A stretch of DNA of 64,000 bases, taken from assembly GCA_944381625.1 (NCBI GenBank), contig CALWLW010000002.1, forward strand, positions 1 through 64,000. The letters are read 5' to 3'. A program made the translations under genes and the position numbers. The stretch is from an uncultured Lachnoclostridium sp. GTDB taxonomy: Bacteria > Bacillota > Clostridia > Lachnospirales > Lachnospiraceae. Positions 8,328 through 16,016 of the stretch are shown piece by piece (position 1 is the first letter of the stretch; the number at the start of each line of letters is the position of its first letter). The notes beneath the pieces are model-generated. The model did not search any database, was not told where the DNA came from, and saw only the letters and a program-made list of their open reading frames with translations.

Positions 8328-8963
8328 ATGGAACGGGAAATCAATATGAACGAGGTGTCGGACGGCAGGCTGTATACGGCCAACGACCTGGTGAAAGCAG
8401 ACTGCCAGGGATGCGCGGGCTGTTCCGCATGCTGCAAAGGGATGGGAAGCTCCATCACGCTGGACCCGCTGGATGTATTTCGGCTGTGCGAAGCGGCGGG
8501 ATGCGGCTTCGAGGCTCTGCTGGATACGAGGGTGGAACTGAATATTGTGGACGGCATGATCCTTCCCAACCTGAAGATGTCCGGGCCGGAGGAGCGCTGT
8601 ACCTTCCTGGATGAGAACGGGCGGTGCAGCGTCCATCCGTACCGTCCGGGCATCTGCAGGCTGTTTCCATTGGGCAGGATCTATGAGGACGGAGATTTCC
8701 GGTATTTTCTGCAGGTGCATGAATGTCCGAAGAAAAAGACCAAGGTGAAGGTGAAAAAATGGCTGGACACGCCGGATCTGGCACGGTATGAGCAGTTTGT
8801 CAGGGACTGGCATTATTACCTGAAGGATCTGCAGAAAGAAACAGAAAAAGACCCGGCCCGGATCAAGGAACTGAGCATGGACGTGCTGAGACGCTTCTAT
8901 ATGCTCCCCTATGACCGGAACCGGGACTTCTATGAACAGTTTTATGAGCGTTTCCGCCGGTAA
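8328..8963 (+). CDS. YkgJ-family cysteine cluster protein
   Basis: Soluble protein of 211 residues with the YkgJ zinc/iron-binding cysteine cluster. The early CQGCAGCSACCKGMG segment (about residues 26-41) and the later CTFLDENGRCSVHPYRPGICRLFP stretch carry the conserved Cys set, with CPKKK further on. The family is thought to bind a metal or an Fe-S cluster; no reaction is established for most members. It starts 3 bases after the TetM-Rae1 gene, with its ribosome binding site inside the end of that gene, so the two are almost certainly co-transcribed. Whether this links it to ribosome rescue is only a suggestion from context. Confidence 0.85.
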   Translation: MEREINMNEVSDGRLYTANDLVKADCQGCAGCSACCKGMGSSITLDPLDVFRLCEAAGCGFEALLDTRVELNIVDGMILPNLKMSGPEERCTFLDENGRCSVHPYRPGICRLFPLGRIYEDGDFRYFLQVHECPKKKTKVKVKKWLDTPDLARYEQFVRDWHYYLKDLQKETEKDPARIKELSMDVLRRFYMLPYDRNRDFYEQFYERFRR

Positions 8964-8968
8964 AACCA

Positions 8969-8990
8969 GGGCGGAACGATTCTGCCGCCC
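8969..8990. terminator. Possible hairpin between converging genes
   Basis: GGGCGG (8969-8974) can pair with CCGCCC (8985-8990). An alternative overlapping palindrome GCCGCC/GGCGGC lies at 8984-8996. It sits between the ends of converging ykgJ and dapL genes. There is no T-run on either side, so termination is uncertain. Confidence 0.3.
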
Positions 8991-8999
8991 GGCGGCGGA

Positions 9000-10214
9000 T
9001 CAGCCCTTCTGTCCGAACAGCTCTTTGAAACGTTCCATGGCTTCCGCTGTTTTCTCATAGGTGCCGAAGGACGTGAGACGGAAATAATTCTTTCCGTTTT
9101 CACCGAAGCCCGCGCCGGGCGTCCCCACCACCTGGATGTTTTCCAGCAGATAGTCGAAGCATTCCCAGGACTCCATCCCGTTCGGGCACTCGAACCAGAT
9201 ATACGGGGAATTGATGCCGCCGAAGAAGCGGATGCCAAGCTCCGTGAACGTGTCGGCGATGAGCTTCGCGTTTTTCTTATAATACTCAATATTATCCCTG
9301 CATTCCCGGACGCCCTCGCCGGAGAATACCGCCTCCGCGCCCCTCTGGACGATGTAGGATACTCCGTTGAACTTGGTGCTCTGGCGGCGGTTCCACATGG
9401 CGTTCAGGGACATTTCCTGTCCATCGGAGGCCTGGAAGACCAGTTCCCTGGGAACGACGGTATAGCCGCAGCGGGTTCCGGTGAAGCCTGCGGTCTTGGA
9501 CAGGGAGCAGAACTCAATGGCGCATTTTTTCGCGCCTTCCACCGCGTAGATGCTCCTGGGAAGCTCCGGGTCGGACACGAAGGCTTCGTAGGCGGAGTCG
9601 AACAGGATGACCGCCTGGTTGTCCAGCGCGTAGTCCACCCATTCCTTTAACTGGGCTTTGGTGTAGCAGGCGCCGGTGGGATTGTTGGGGGAGCAGATAT
9701 AGATGATATCCGCGTGCTGGGCAGGATCCGGCATGGGAAGAAAATCATTCCCGGCGTTCCCCGCAATATAGGTGACCTGATTGCCGCACATGATGTTGGA
9801 ATCCACATAGACCGGATAGACCGGGTCCGGGATCAGGATCACGTTGCCGGGTCCGAACAGGTCGGTGATATTTCCGGTGTCGCTTTTGGCTCCGTCGGAG
9901 ATAAAGATATCTCCCGGATCCACATCCACGCCGTTCTCTTTGTAATAAGCGGCGATGGCATTCCTGGTGGATTCATACCCCTGCTCCGGACCGTAGCCGC
10001 GGAACGTGGAGGCGTCGCCCATGGCGTTCACCCCATCGTGGAGGGCGTCCAGCACAGCTTTGCCCAGGGGTCTGGTCACATCGCCGATGCCCAGGCGGAT
10101 GATGCGCGCGCCTTTGTCCGGATATTTCTCCGCGTAGGCCGCCGTGCGGTGGGCGATTTCCGAAAACAGATAGCTTTCTTTCAGATTCAGATAATTCTCG
10201 TTTAATCTTGGCAT
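9000..10214 (-). CDS. dapL: LL-diaminopimelate aminotransferase
   Basis: PLP-dependent enzyme of 404 residues, the normal length for DapL. It converts tetrahydrodipicolinate directly to LL-2,6-diaminopimelate, a step of lysine and peptidoglycan precursor synthesis. The N-terminus MPRLNENYLNLKESYLFSEI and the IRLGIGDVTRPL motif are characteristic. The PLP-binding lysine is K240 in SLSKTAGFTGTRCGY. ATG 10214 is preceded by an AAAGGA ribosome binding site. A TTGACA-17-TTAAAA promoter overlaps an inverted repeat upstream. The gene stands alone and converges with ykgJ. No lysine riboswitch fits in the short leader. Confidence 0.95.
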   Translation of the reverse strand: MPRLNENYLNLKESYLFSEIAHRTAAYAEKYPDKGARIIRLGIGDVTRPLGKAVLDALHDGVNAMGDASTFRGYGPEQGYESTRNAIAAYYKENGVDVDPGDIFISDGAKSDTGNITDLFGPGNVILIPDPVYPVYVDSNIMCGNQVTYIAGNAGNDFLPMPDPAQHADIIYICSPNNPTGACYTKAQLKEWVDYALDNQAVILFDSAYEAFVSDPELPRSIYAVEGAKKCAIEFCSLSKTAGFTGTRCGYTVVPRELVFQASDGQEMSLNAMWNRRQSTKFNGVSYIVQRGAEAVFSGEGVRECRDNIEYYKKNAKLIADTFTELGIRFFGGINSPYIWFECPNGMESWECFDYLLENIQVVGTPGAGFGENGKNYFRLTSFGTYEKTAEAMERFKELFGQKG

Positions 10215-10264
10215 ATGATCAATCCTTTCTCAAAAGAAGTATTTGTGACTGATATTCATGGGTA

Positions 10265-10305
10265 TTTTAACAAAGGGCCGGCAAGAGTGTCAATAAACTT
10301 GCCGG
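10265..10305 (-). promoter_or_regulatory. dapL promoter overlapped by an inverted repeat
   Basis: On the minus strand TTGACA (10293-10288) and TTAAAA (10270-10265) are 17 bases apart. The perfect 8-bp inverted repeat CCGGCAAG (10278-10285) / CTTGCCGG (10298-10305) encloses the -35 box. This could be an operator or a leftover hairpin. Confidence 0.5.
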
Positions 10306-10434
10306 AAAACCGTGCGTTCTGAAAAATTTTCTGTTATACTGGTCTGGGCGGCCGCCGGTTTTCATATTGTAACTATTCAGCCATGCGTCTATAGTTACTT
10401 CATATTTTGGCGCGCCGGTCCTGGAGGAGAGACT

Positions 10435-11280
10435 ATGGAAAAAAATACAGAGAGAAACATCCGCCTGGTGGCGCTGGATCTGGATGATACGACCCTGGGA
10501 GCAGGGGGCGTCCTTTCGGATGAAACCCGCCGGGCGCTGGAGGAAGCGGATCGGGCGGGCATCCGCATCGTGGTGGCCAGCGGCAGGGCGTTCGCGGCGC
10601 TGCCGGAGGCGGTGATGAGCCTGCCGTTTATCGAATACGCCATCGCTTCCAATGGAGCCAACACCTATGAGGCGAAGACCGGGAAACGGGTGATGGAAAA
10701 ATTCCTGGACAAAGAAGCGGCCCTGCACATCCTGGACATTGCCAGGGAGGAAGGGCTGCTGGTGGAAGGCTTCATCGACGGAATCCCCTATTCCCAGCGG
10801 GACTATATGGAGGATACGGACCGGCTGAACCGGACCGGGCGAAACGCGGCGTACGTGCAGAGCACCAGAAAACCGGTGGAGGATATTTTTGATTTCCTGA
10901 GCAGGGCGGACCGCCTGGACAGCGTCAATCTGCTGGTGGAAGATCCTGAGAGAAAACCTGCCGTCCGCAGGCGGGTGGAGGAGGAAGTGAAGGATATCTA
11001 TCTGACCACCTCGGCGGACGTCCTGCTGGAGACGGCTCATAAGGACGCGGGGAAAGGCTCTGCCCTTCGGGAGCTGGCCGGGATGCTGGGCGTTCCCAGG
11101 GAGCAGATCGCCGCGTTCGGCAACGCGGAGAACGACATCGACATGATCCGTTTCGCAGGAACCGGGGTCGCGGTGGCGAACGCGGCAGAGATTGTGCGGG
11201 ACGCGGCGGACGAGGTGACGGAATCCAACGTGGAGGACGGCGTGGCCAGATGGCTGTTCCGGTATTTGGAAAAATTGTAG
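10435..11280 (+). CDS. Cof-type HAD-IIB family phosphatase
   Basis: Cytoplasmic hydrolase of 281 residues. Motif I is ALDLDDTTL (residues about 13-21), with the nucleophile Asp and the acid-base Asp two residues on. Motif II is in IRIVVASGRAF, the C2B cap lies in the middle, the motif III lysine is in KDAGKGSALRELA, and motif IV is FGNAENDIDMI. These features place it with Cof/YidA-like sugar phosphate or nucleotide phosphatases; the substrate cannot be read from sequence. ATG 10435 has GGAGGAGA close upstream, although the frame is open from 10312. A strong terminator follows at 11311. Confidence 0.9.
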   Translation: MEKNTERNIRLVALDLDDTTLGAGGVLSDETRRALEEADRAGIRIVVASGRAFAALPEAVMSLPFIEYAIASNGANTYEAKTGKRVMEKFLDKEAALHILDIAREEGLLVEGFIDGIPYSQRDYMEDTDRLNRTGRNAAYVQSTRKPVEDIFDFLSRADRLDSVNLLVEDPERKPAVRRRVEEEVKDIYLTTSADVLLETAHKDAGKGSALRELAGMLGVPREQIAAFGNAENDIDMIRFAGTGVAVANAAEIVRDAADEVTESNVEDGVARWLFRYLEKL

Positions 11281-11310
11281 TAAAAGGAAGGCGGCATACG
11301 TTTTATAGTT

Positions 11311-11351
11311 AGAATCACCACCCGTAAGAGAACGGGGCGGTGATTCTTTTT
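11311..11351 (+). terminator. Intrinsic terminator after the HAD phosphatase gene
   Basis: AGAATCACC (11311-11319) pairs with GGTGATTCT (11339-11347), with further inner pairing of CCCGT and ACGGGG, followed by a run of T. Confidence 0.85.
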
Positions 11352-11417
11352 GCATAGCAGCCCGCCGCACATGTCGGCACGGGACATCTGAAGCGTATCA
11401 GAGGGGAGGATCAGACG

Positions 11418-13577
11418 ATGAAAAATTTACGGGAAAAATGCACGGCGGCGGCTTTGGCGGCGGCCCTGGCATCGACGTTTATGCTGGGCGGATGCGGTGC
11501 GCGGCAAGGGGAGACAACCGGCGGCAGAGACGAAAGTCTTACAGAGGTGGAACTGCCGGAGGGCATCTCCTGGGAGGATACCAAAGCACAGCTTGCCTGG
11601 CAGGAGGAAAACCAGACACCGGAAAGTTTTGAGGAAGCGGTAAAGCAGTTTTCCTGGAAGACGGCGTCGGCGCTTCTGGCTGAGACGGAGGGGAACCGGA
11701 ACTATTCGCCGCTGTCTCTTTATTATGCGCTGGCGCTGACAGCGCAGGGGGCTTCCGGCTCCACAGAGACAGAGCTTTTGCAGTTGCTGGGAGTGGATAA
11801 GAAGGAGGAACTGGCCGACGCCTGTGGAAAACTGTTCCGTCTGCTGTACAGGGAAAATGAGACCGGACGGCTGATGCTGGCGGATTCTCTGTGGATGCAG
11901 GAAGAGAGCCAGTTTAAAAAGAATTTTATCCGCATCGCCCAGGAGGATTTCTACGCGGACCTGTTCCGGGTGGATTTCACGGACGGAAGTACGGGACAGG
12001 CCATGGGCGAATGGGTGTCGGAACACACAGGAGGAACGCTGGCTCCGGAATGGGAGGATGTGGAAGAACTTGTACTGGCGGTACTGAATACGGTCTGGCT
12101 ACAGGATGAGTGGTCGGTGAAATTTTCTGAGGACTGGAACACGGAAGGCCCCTTCGCCGCCCTCGCGGGAGGGGAGACGGACGCGGTCTATATGAACCAG
12201 GAATATGATTTCCTGCCCTGGCTGGTGGGAGAGGGATACACGGGAACCCGTCTGGGTCTGAAAAATACAGGGGGCATGGTGCTGATCCTGCCGGAAGAGG
12301 GGACGGATATCCGGGATCTGCTCACGGAAGAAAAACTGGAGGAGATCTTTGCCGGGCCGGAAGCGGACTCCGGGAAAGTGGAGCTGAAGCTGCCGAAATT
12401 CACGTTCGGGGACCGTATGGAACTGGTTCCCCTGCTGAAAGAGCTGGGGGTGACGTCCGCGTTTGGCCTGGAGGCGGATTTTTCCGCCATGACTGACGGG
12501 CAGGTGTTTATCTCCCAGATCCGGCAGGAGACGCATGTGGGCGTAAATGAAGACGGAGTGGAGGCTTCTGCATTCACAGAGGTGATGCTGGCCGGAGGCT
12601 CCGCGCCTGCGGCACCCGCGGATGTCCTGCGGCTGGAGCTGGACCGCCCGTTCCTGTATGGAATCGTGGACGACAGCGGGCTCCCGCTGTTTCTGGGAAT
12701 CTGCGGCAATCCCCAGGGAGATGCCGGAGAGGCGTCTTTGACAGCGCCGCCTGCCGGGGACGGAGACTCTGAAACAGCGCCGCCTGCCGGGGACGGAGAC
12801 TCTGAAACGGTGCCGCATGCCGGGGGAGAAGACTCTGAAACGGCGCTGCCTGCCAGGGCCGGAGACACCGGGGCGGTCCGGTTCGACTGTGAGGGCACGG
12901 CAGATCCGGCGGGCGGCGTGTTCCGGCTGTCCATGGAGGACGGCTTCGGAGAAGAAGCATGGTATTATGATGAATTTTTCCTGGTGGAACGGTACGAAGA
13001 CGGGGAATGGCTTCCCCTCCCCATTACAGGAGGTTTCTGCGGCAACACCAGTTATTGGCGGATCGGGGAAGACCCGGAGCAGGATGAACTGCAGATTACC
13101 TGGGAATATATCTATGAAAAGCTGACGGCGGGAACCTACTGCCTGGTAAAAGAGGTATTCCCGGAGCAGGCCAGGGGCGGGCCGGATCTGGAGCGAGGCG
13201 AAAACGTATATGCCGTCTTTGTGGTGGAAGACCCGCTGGGGCTGAGTCTGGAAGTACGGGATGTGAGCCCGGAGGGGCTGACCATGCAGTTCCTGCGGGA
13301 CGGCGGCAGTCCCACAGGGGAACTGCAGTACGGAGAAGAATACTGGGTGGAACGCCTGGAGGGCAGACGCTGGGTCCGCCTGGAAGGAGACATGGTCTGG
13401 GTGGCGGTTGCCATCATGATGAACGAGGACGGTTCGGCGGCGCAGACCGTGGACTGGCGGAATTATTATGGAACTCTGCCGGAGGGACGCTACCGCTTCT
13501 GCAAGGAAGTGATGGATTACCGGGCGCCGGGGGACTATGATACTTATGAATACCGGACGGAGTTTGAGATTCCGTAG
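11418..13577 (+). CDS. Lipoprotein serpin with tandem C-terminal Ig-like domains
   Basis: Predicted surface lipoprotein of 719 residues. A signal peptide with an LGGC lipobox is followed by a serpin fold from about residue 75 to 435. The reactive-centre hinge EDGVEASAFTE is present; counting P15 as G380 places P1-P1' at G394-S395, which suggests inhibition of elastase-like proteases preferring small residues. The serpin C-terminal signature is DRPFLYGIVDDSGLPLFLG. Four 11-residue repeats (about 442-484) form a linker to two similar beta-rich modules of about 110 residues, each ending in a GxYxxxKEV pattern, resembling bacterial Ig-like Big_14 domains. Related gut serpins inhibit host or bacterial proteases. 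It appears to be a single-gene unit. Confidence 0.88.
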   Translation: MKNLREKCTAAALAAALASTFMLGGCGARQGETTGGRDESLTEVELPEGISWEDTKAQLAWQEENQTPESFEEAVKQFSWKTASALLAETEGNRNYSPLSLYYALALTAQGASGSTETELLQLLGVDKKEELADACGKLFRLLYRENETGRLMLADSLWMQEESQFKKNFIRIAQEDFYADLFRVDFTDGSTGQAMGEWVSEHTGGTLAPEWEDVEELVLAVLNTVWLQDEWSVKFSEDWNTEGPFAALAGGETDAVYMNQEYDFLPWLVGEGYTGTRLGLKNTGGMVLILPEEGTDIRDLLTEEKLEEIFAGPEADSGKVELKLPKFTFGDRMELVPLLKELGVTSAFGLEADFSAMTDGQVFISQIRQETHVGVNEDGVEASAFTEVMLAGGSAPAAPADVLRLELDRPFLYGIVDDSGLPLFLGICGNPQGDAGEASLTAPPAGDGDSETAPPAGDGDSETVPHAGGEDSETALPARAGDTGAVRFDCEGTADPAGGVFRLSMEDGFGEEAWYYDEFFLVERYEDGEWLPLPITGGFCGNTSYWRIGEDPEQDELQITWEYIYEKLTAGTYCLVKEVFPEQARGGPDLERGENVYAVFVVEDPLGLSLEVRDVSPEGLTMQFLRDGGSPTGELQYGEEYWVERLEGRRWVRLEGDMVWVAVAIMMNEDGSAAQTVDWRNYYGTLPEGRYRFCKEVMDYRAPGDYDTYEYRTEFEIP
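12741..12869 (+). repeat. 33-bp tandem repeats inside the serpin gene
   Basis: Units begin at 12741, 12774, 12807 and 12840; the first two are identical, the third is diverged and the fourth diverged and incomplete. They encode APPAGDGDSET-like units of the linker between the serpin and Ig-like domains. Because units are multiples of three, copy number can change in frame. Confidence 0.85.
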
Positions 13578-13652
13578 AATAACATTTCCGCCATGCATTC
13601 ATAATCTGGCAGATCTTGTAACACCGGCTGGTAATAGTTCCGCGGGGGCGGC

Positions 13653-13681
13653 TTGTGCGGGAAAAGGGATTGTAGTAAAAT
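13653..13681 (+). promoter_or_regulatory. Promoter of the Fe-S protein gene
   Basis: TTGTGC (13653-13658) and TAAAAT (13676-13681), 17 bases apart, about 85 bases before the ATG at 13767. Confidence 0.45.
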
Positions 13682-13766
13682 AGATGCCATGAGGAAGGTT
13701 CTTCAATCTTATAAAGAACTGCTTCTGACAAGGAACCGATTTTAATGAAAGAAAGGACGGATCATC

Positions 13767-15080
13767 ATGGGACATCTGACCACACGGGACGCGTACAAGA
13801 ACCTGGAAGACCGGATCAACTGGTTCACCCAGGGAGCGCCGCCCTCGGAAACGTTATATAAGATTTTGCAGGTACTGTACACGGAGAAAGAGGCCAAATG
13901 GGTGGCTCTGCTGCCGGTGAGGCCGTTTACGCTGAAAAAAGCGGCGCGCATCTGGGGGACGACGGAAGCGAAGGCGGAGAAGCTGCTGGACCATCTCTGC
14001 GAGAAAGCTCTGCTGGTGGACTCGGAATACAAAGGACAGCGCCAGTTCGTCATGCCGCCGCCCATGGCCGGGTTCATCGAATTTGCCCTGATGCGCACCA
14101 GAGGCGACATCGACCAGAAATACTTAAGCGAGTTGTACTGGCAGTATATGAACGTGGAGGAAGACTTTGTCAAGGATCTGTTCTTCGCCACGGAGACCAG
14201 GCTGGGGCGCGTGTATGTGCAGGAGCCGGTGCTGACCAACGAGCAGACCAATCACATCCTGGACTATGAGAGAGCCACGCATATTGTGGAGGAAGCAAAA
14301 TATATCGGCCTGGGACTCTGTTACTGCCGCCATAAGGCCTATCATGCGGGGCATCCCTGTGAGATCGACGCTCCCTGGGATGTGTGCCTGACCTTCGACA
14401 ATGTGGCGCGTTCCCTGAACGAGCACGGGGAGTATGCCCGGCTGATCTCCAAGGAAGAGGCCAAGGAGGTCCTTCAGCGCTCCTATGAGAGCAATCTGGT
14501 GCAGATCGGTGAGAATGTGCGGGAGCATCCGGCGTTTATCTGCAACTGCTGCGGCTGCTGCTGCGAGGCGCTGCAGGCGGCGAGGCGGTTCAGCCCCATG
14601 CAGCCCGTGGCCACCACCAACTATCTCCCGGATATTTCCCTGGACAAATGCATTGCCTGCGGGAAATGCGCGAAGGTCTGTCCGATCCTGGCCATCGCCA
14701 TGAAAGAGGCGAAGGAGAATCCCGACGGGACGAAGACGAAGAAACATCCGGTGATCGACAAGGAGATCTGCCTGGGATGCGGCGTCTGCGCGCGCAACTG
14801 CCCCACGAAGGCGATTGAGCTTAAACGGCGCCCGGTACAGGTGATCACGCCGGTGAACAGCACCCACCGTTTCGTCCTGCAGGCCATTGAAAAAGGCACT
14901 CTGCAGAACCTGATCTTCGACAATCAGGCGTTTGCCAACCACCGGGCCATGGCGGCCGTCTTCGGCGTCATCCTGAAGCTGCCTCCCATGAAACAGGCCC
15001 TGGCCAGCAAGCAGTTCAAATCCATATACCTGGATAAACTGCTCTCCATGTATCAGAAGAGGAAAGATAAAAAAGAATGA
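13767..15080 (+). CDS. Multi-cluster 4Fe-4S ferredoxin-like protein
   Basis: Cytoplasmic protein of 437 residues. The N-terminal 100 residues are helical and look like a winged-helix region. A middle cysteine-rich part has CYCRHKAYHAGHPC and later CNCCGCCC. The C-terminal part is a classic two-cluster ferredoxin domain, CIACGKCAKVCP and CLGCGVCARNCP, each binding one 4Fe-4S cluster. The role is likely electron transfer or redox sensing; no partner oxidoreductase is adjacent, and the reaction is unknown. ATG 13767 has a weak AGGA site. Its TGA overlaps the ATG of yaaA by 4 bases, which argues for coupled expression with that peroxide stress gene. Confidence 0.8.
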   Translation: MGHLTTRDAYKNLEDRINWFTQGAPPSETLYKILQVLYTEKEAKWVALLPVRPFTLKKAARIWGTTEAKAEKLLDHLCEKALLVDSEYKGQRQFVMPPPMAGFIEFALMRTRGDIDQKYLSELYWQYMNVEEDFVKDLFFATETRLGRVYVQEPVLTNEQTNHILDYERATHIVEEAKYIGLGLCYCRHKAYHAGHPCEIDAPWDVCLTFDNVARSLNEHGEYARLISKEEAKEVLQRSYESNLVQIGENVREHPAFICNCCGCCCEALQAARRFSPMQPVATTNYLPDISLDKCIACGKCAKVCPILAIAMKEAKENPDGTKTKKHPVIDKEICLGCGVCARNCPTKAIELKRRPVQVITPVNSTHRFVLQAIEKGTLQNLIFDNQAFANHRAMAAVFGVILKLPPMKQALASKQFKSIYLDKLLSMYQKRKDKKE

Positions 15081-15889
15081 GAATCATCATATCGCCCGCG
15101 AAAAAAATGAATGTGGATACAGACACGGCCCCCGTCAGGGGGCTGCCCTGTTTTCTGGAGCAGACCAGGCCCCTGATGGAATATCTGCAGGGACTTGACC
15201 GGGAGCAGTTAAAAAAGATCTGGAAATGCAATGAGAAAATCGCGGAACTGAACGACCGCCGCCTGCGGGAGATGGACCTGGAACGGCGGCTGACCCCGGC
15301 CATCCTGTCCTACGAGGGGATCCAGTACCAGTACATGGCCCCGAAGGTGATGGAGGAGAACGCGCTGGAATGGCTTCAGGAACATGTGCGGATCTTGTCC
15401 GGTTTTTACGGCATATTGAAGCCTTTTGACGGCGTGACCCCGTACCGGCTGGAGATGCAGGCCAGGCTGGGCGGCGAAACGCCGGGTGGCAGAACAATGG
15501 ACGGTGGAACGCCGGGCAACGAAACGCCGGGTGGCGAAATACTGGATTCCCTGTACGCATATTGGGGCTCGAAGCTCGCAATGCGGCTGTTTTCCGAGAC
15601 GTCCCTGATTCTGAACCTGGCGTCGAAGGAATACAGCAAATGCATTTCCGCTTACCTGTCCCATTTCCCGGAGAAACGGTTCGTCACCTGTGTGTTCGGA
15701 GAATTGTCCGGGGACCGGATTGTGGAGAAAGGGACGCTGGCGAAGATGGCCAGGGGAGAGATGGTGCGTTTCCTGGCGGAACGGCAGGCAGACCGCCTGG
15801 AGACGGTGAAAGCGTTTGACAGGCTGGACTACCGGTTCTGCGAAGAACGGTCGTCGGAGGACAGACTGGTGTTTATAAAGGGAAATTAG
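15077..15889 (+). CDS. yaaA: Peroxide stress protein YaaA (UPF0246)
   Basis: Cytoplasmic protein of 270 residues. The start MRIIISPAKKM, then LTPAILSYEGIQYQYM, RILSGFYGILKPFDGVTPYRLEM, and the late YWGSKL and LILNLASKEYSK segments identify the UPF0246 family. Escherichia coli YaaA limits damage by free iron during peroxide stress and binds DNA. An extra 24 residues rich in GETPGG-like units (residues 132-155) are inserted in a loop between PYRLEMQARL and DSLYAYWG; this is not usual for the family and keeps the frame. The gene overlaps the Fe-S protein gene by 4 bases, consistent with a joint redox role. Confidence 0.92.
   Translation: MRIIISPAKKMNVDTDTAPVRGLPCFLEQTRPLMEYLQGLDREQLKKIWKCNEKIAELNDRRLREMDLERRLTPAILSYEGIQYQYMAPKVMEENALEWLQEHVRILSGFYGILKPFDGVTPYRLEMQARLGGETPGGRTMDGGTPGNETPGGEILDSLYAYWGSKLAMRLFSETSLILNLASKEYSKCISAYLSHFPEKRFVTCVFGELSGDRIVEKGTLAKMARGEMVRFLAERQADRLETVKAFDRLDYRFCEERSSEDRLVFIKGN
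15470..15541 (+). repeat. In-frame repetitive insertion in yaaA
   Basis: A 72-base insertion made of imperfect units around ACGCCGGG flanked by GGTGGC or GGCAAC. It encodes Gly-Thr-Pro-Gly-rich sequence at a position where YaaA proteins normally run straight from PYRLEM into the LYxYWG segment. Confidence 0.7.
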
Positions 15890-15921
15890 AGAACAGATTT
15901 TATTTAAAAAAGTCGAATTTT

Positions 15922-15984
15922 GTTTCCTAAAATTATTTTAGTGAACAGTTTTTTGCTTAAATCTTGATTTTTGTTCACTAAAAT
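15922..15984 (+). promoter_or_regulatory. Operator-like triple repeat before the AlbA_2 gene
   Basis: A 12-bp perfect inverted repeat, ATTTTAGTGAAC (15935-15946) and GTTCACTAAAAT (15973-15984), plus a third half-site GTTTCCTAAAAT (15922-15933) matching 10 of 12 bases. The right arm lies in the spacer of a possible TTGATT-17-TATTTT promoter (15964-15992). This is well placed for repression, perhaps by the downstream protein itself. Confidence 0.6.
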
Positions 15985-16016
15985 GCTATTTTATTAACAA
16001 AAGGAGGCGATATCAT

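Noticed and set aside
5955..8813. Long open frame on the minus strand opposite the TetM-Rae1 gene
   Set aside because: It is a GC-rich codon shadow of the plus-strand gene, rich in His, Arg and Pro, with no family resemblance. Similar shadows opposite pyrG, DUF1846, uvrC and surface protein 2 were dropped for the same reason.
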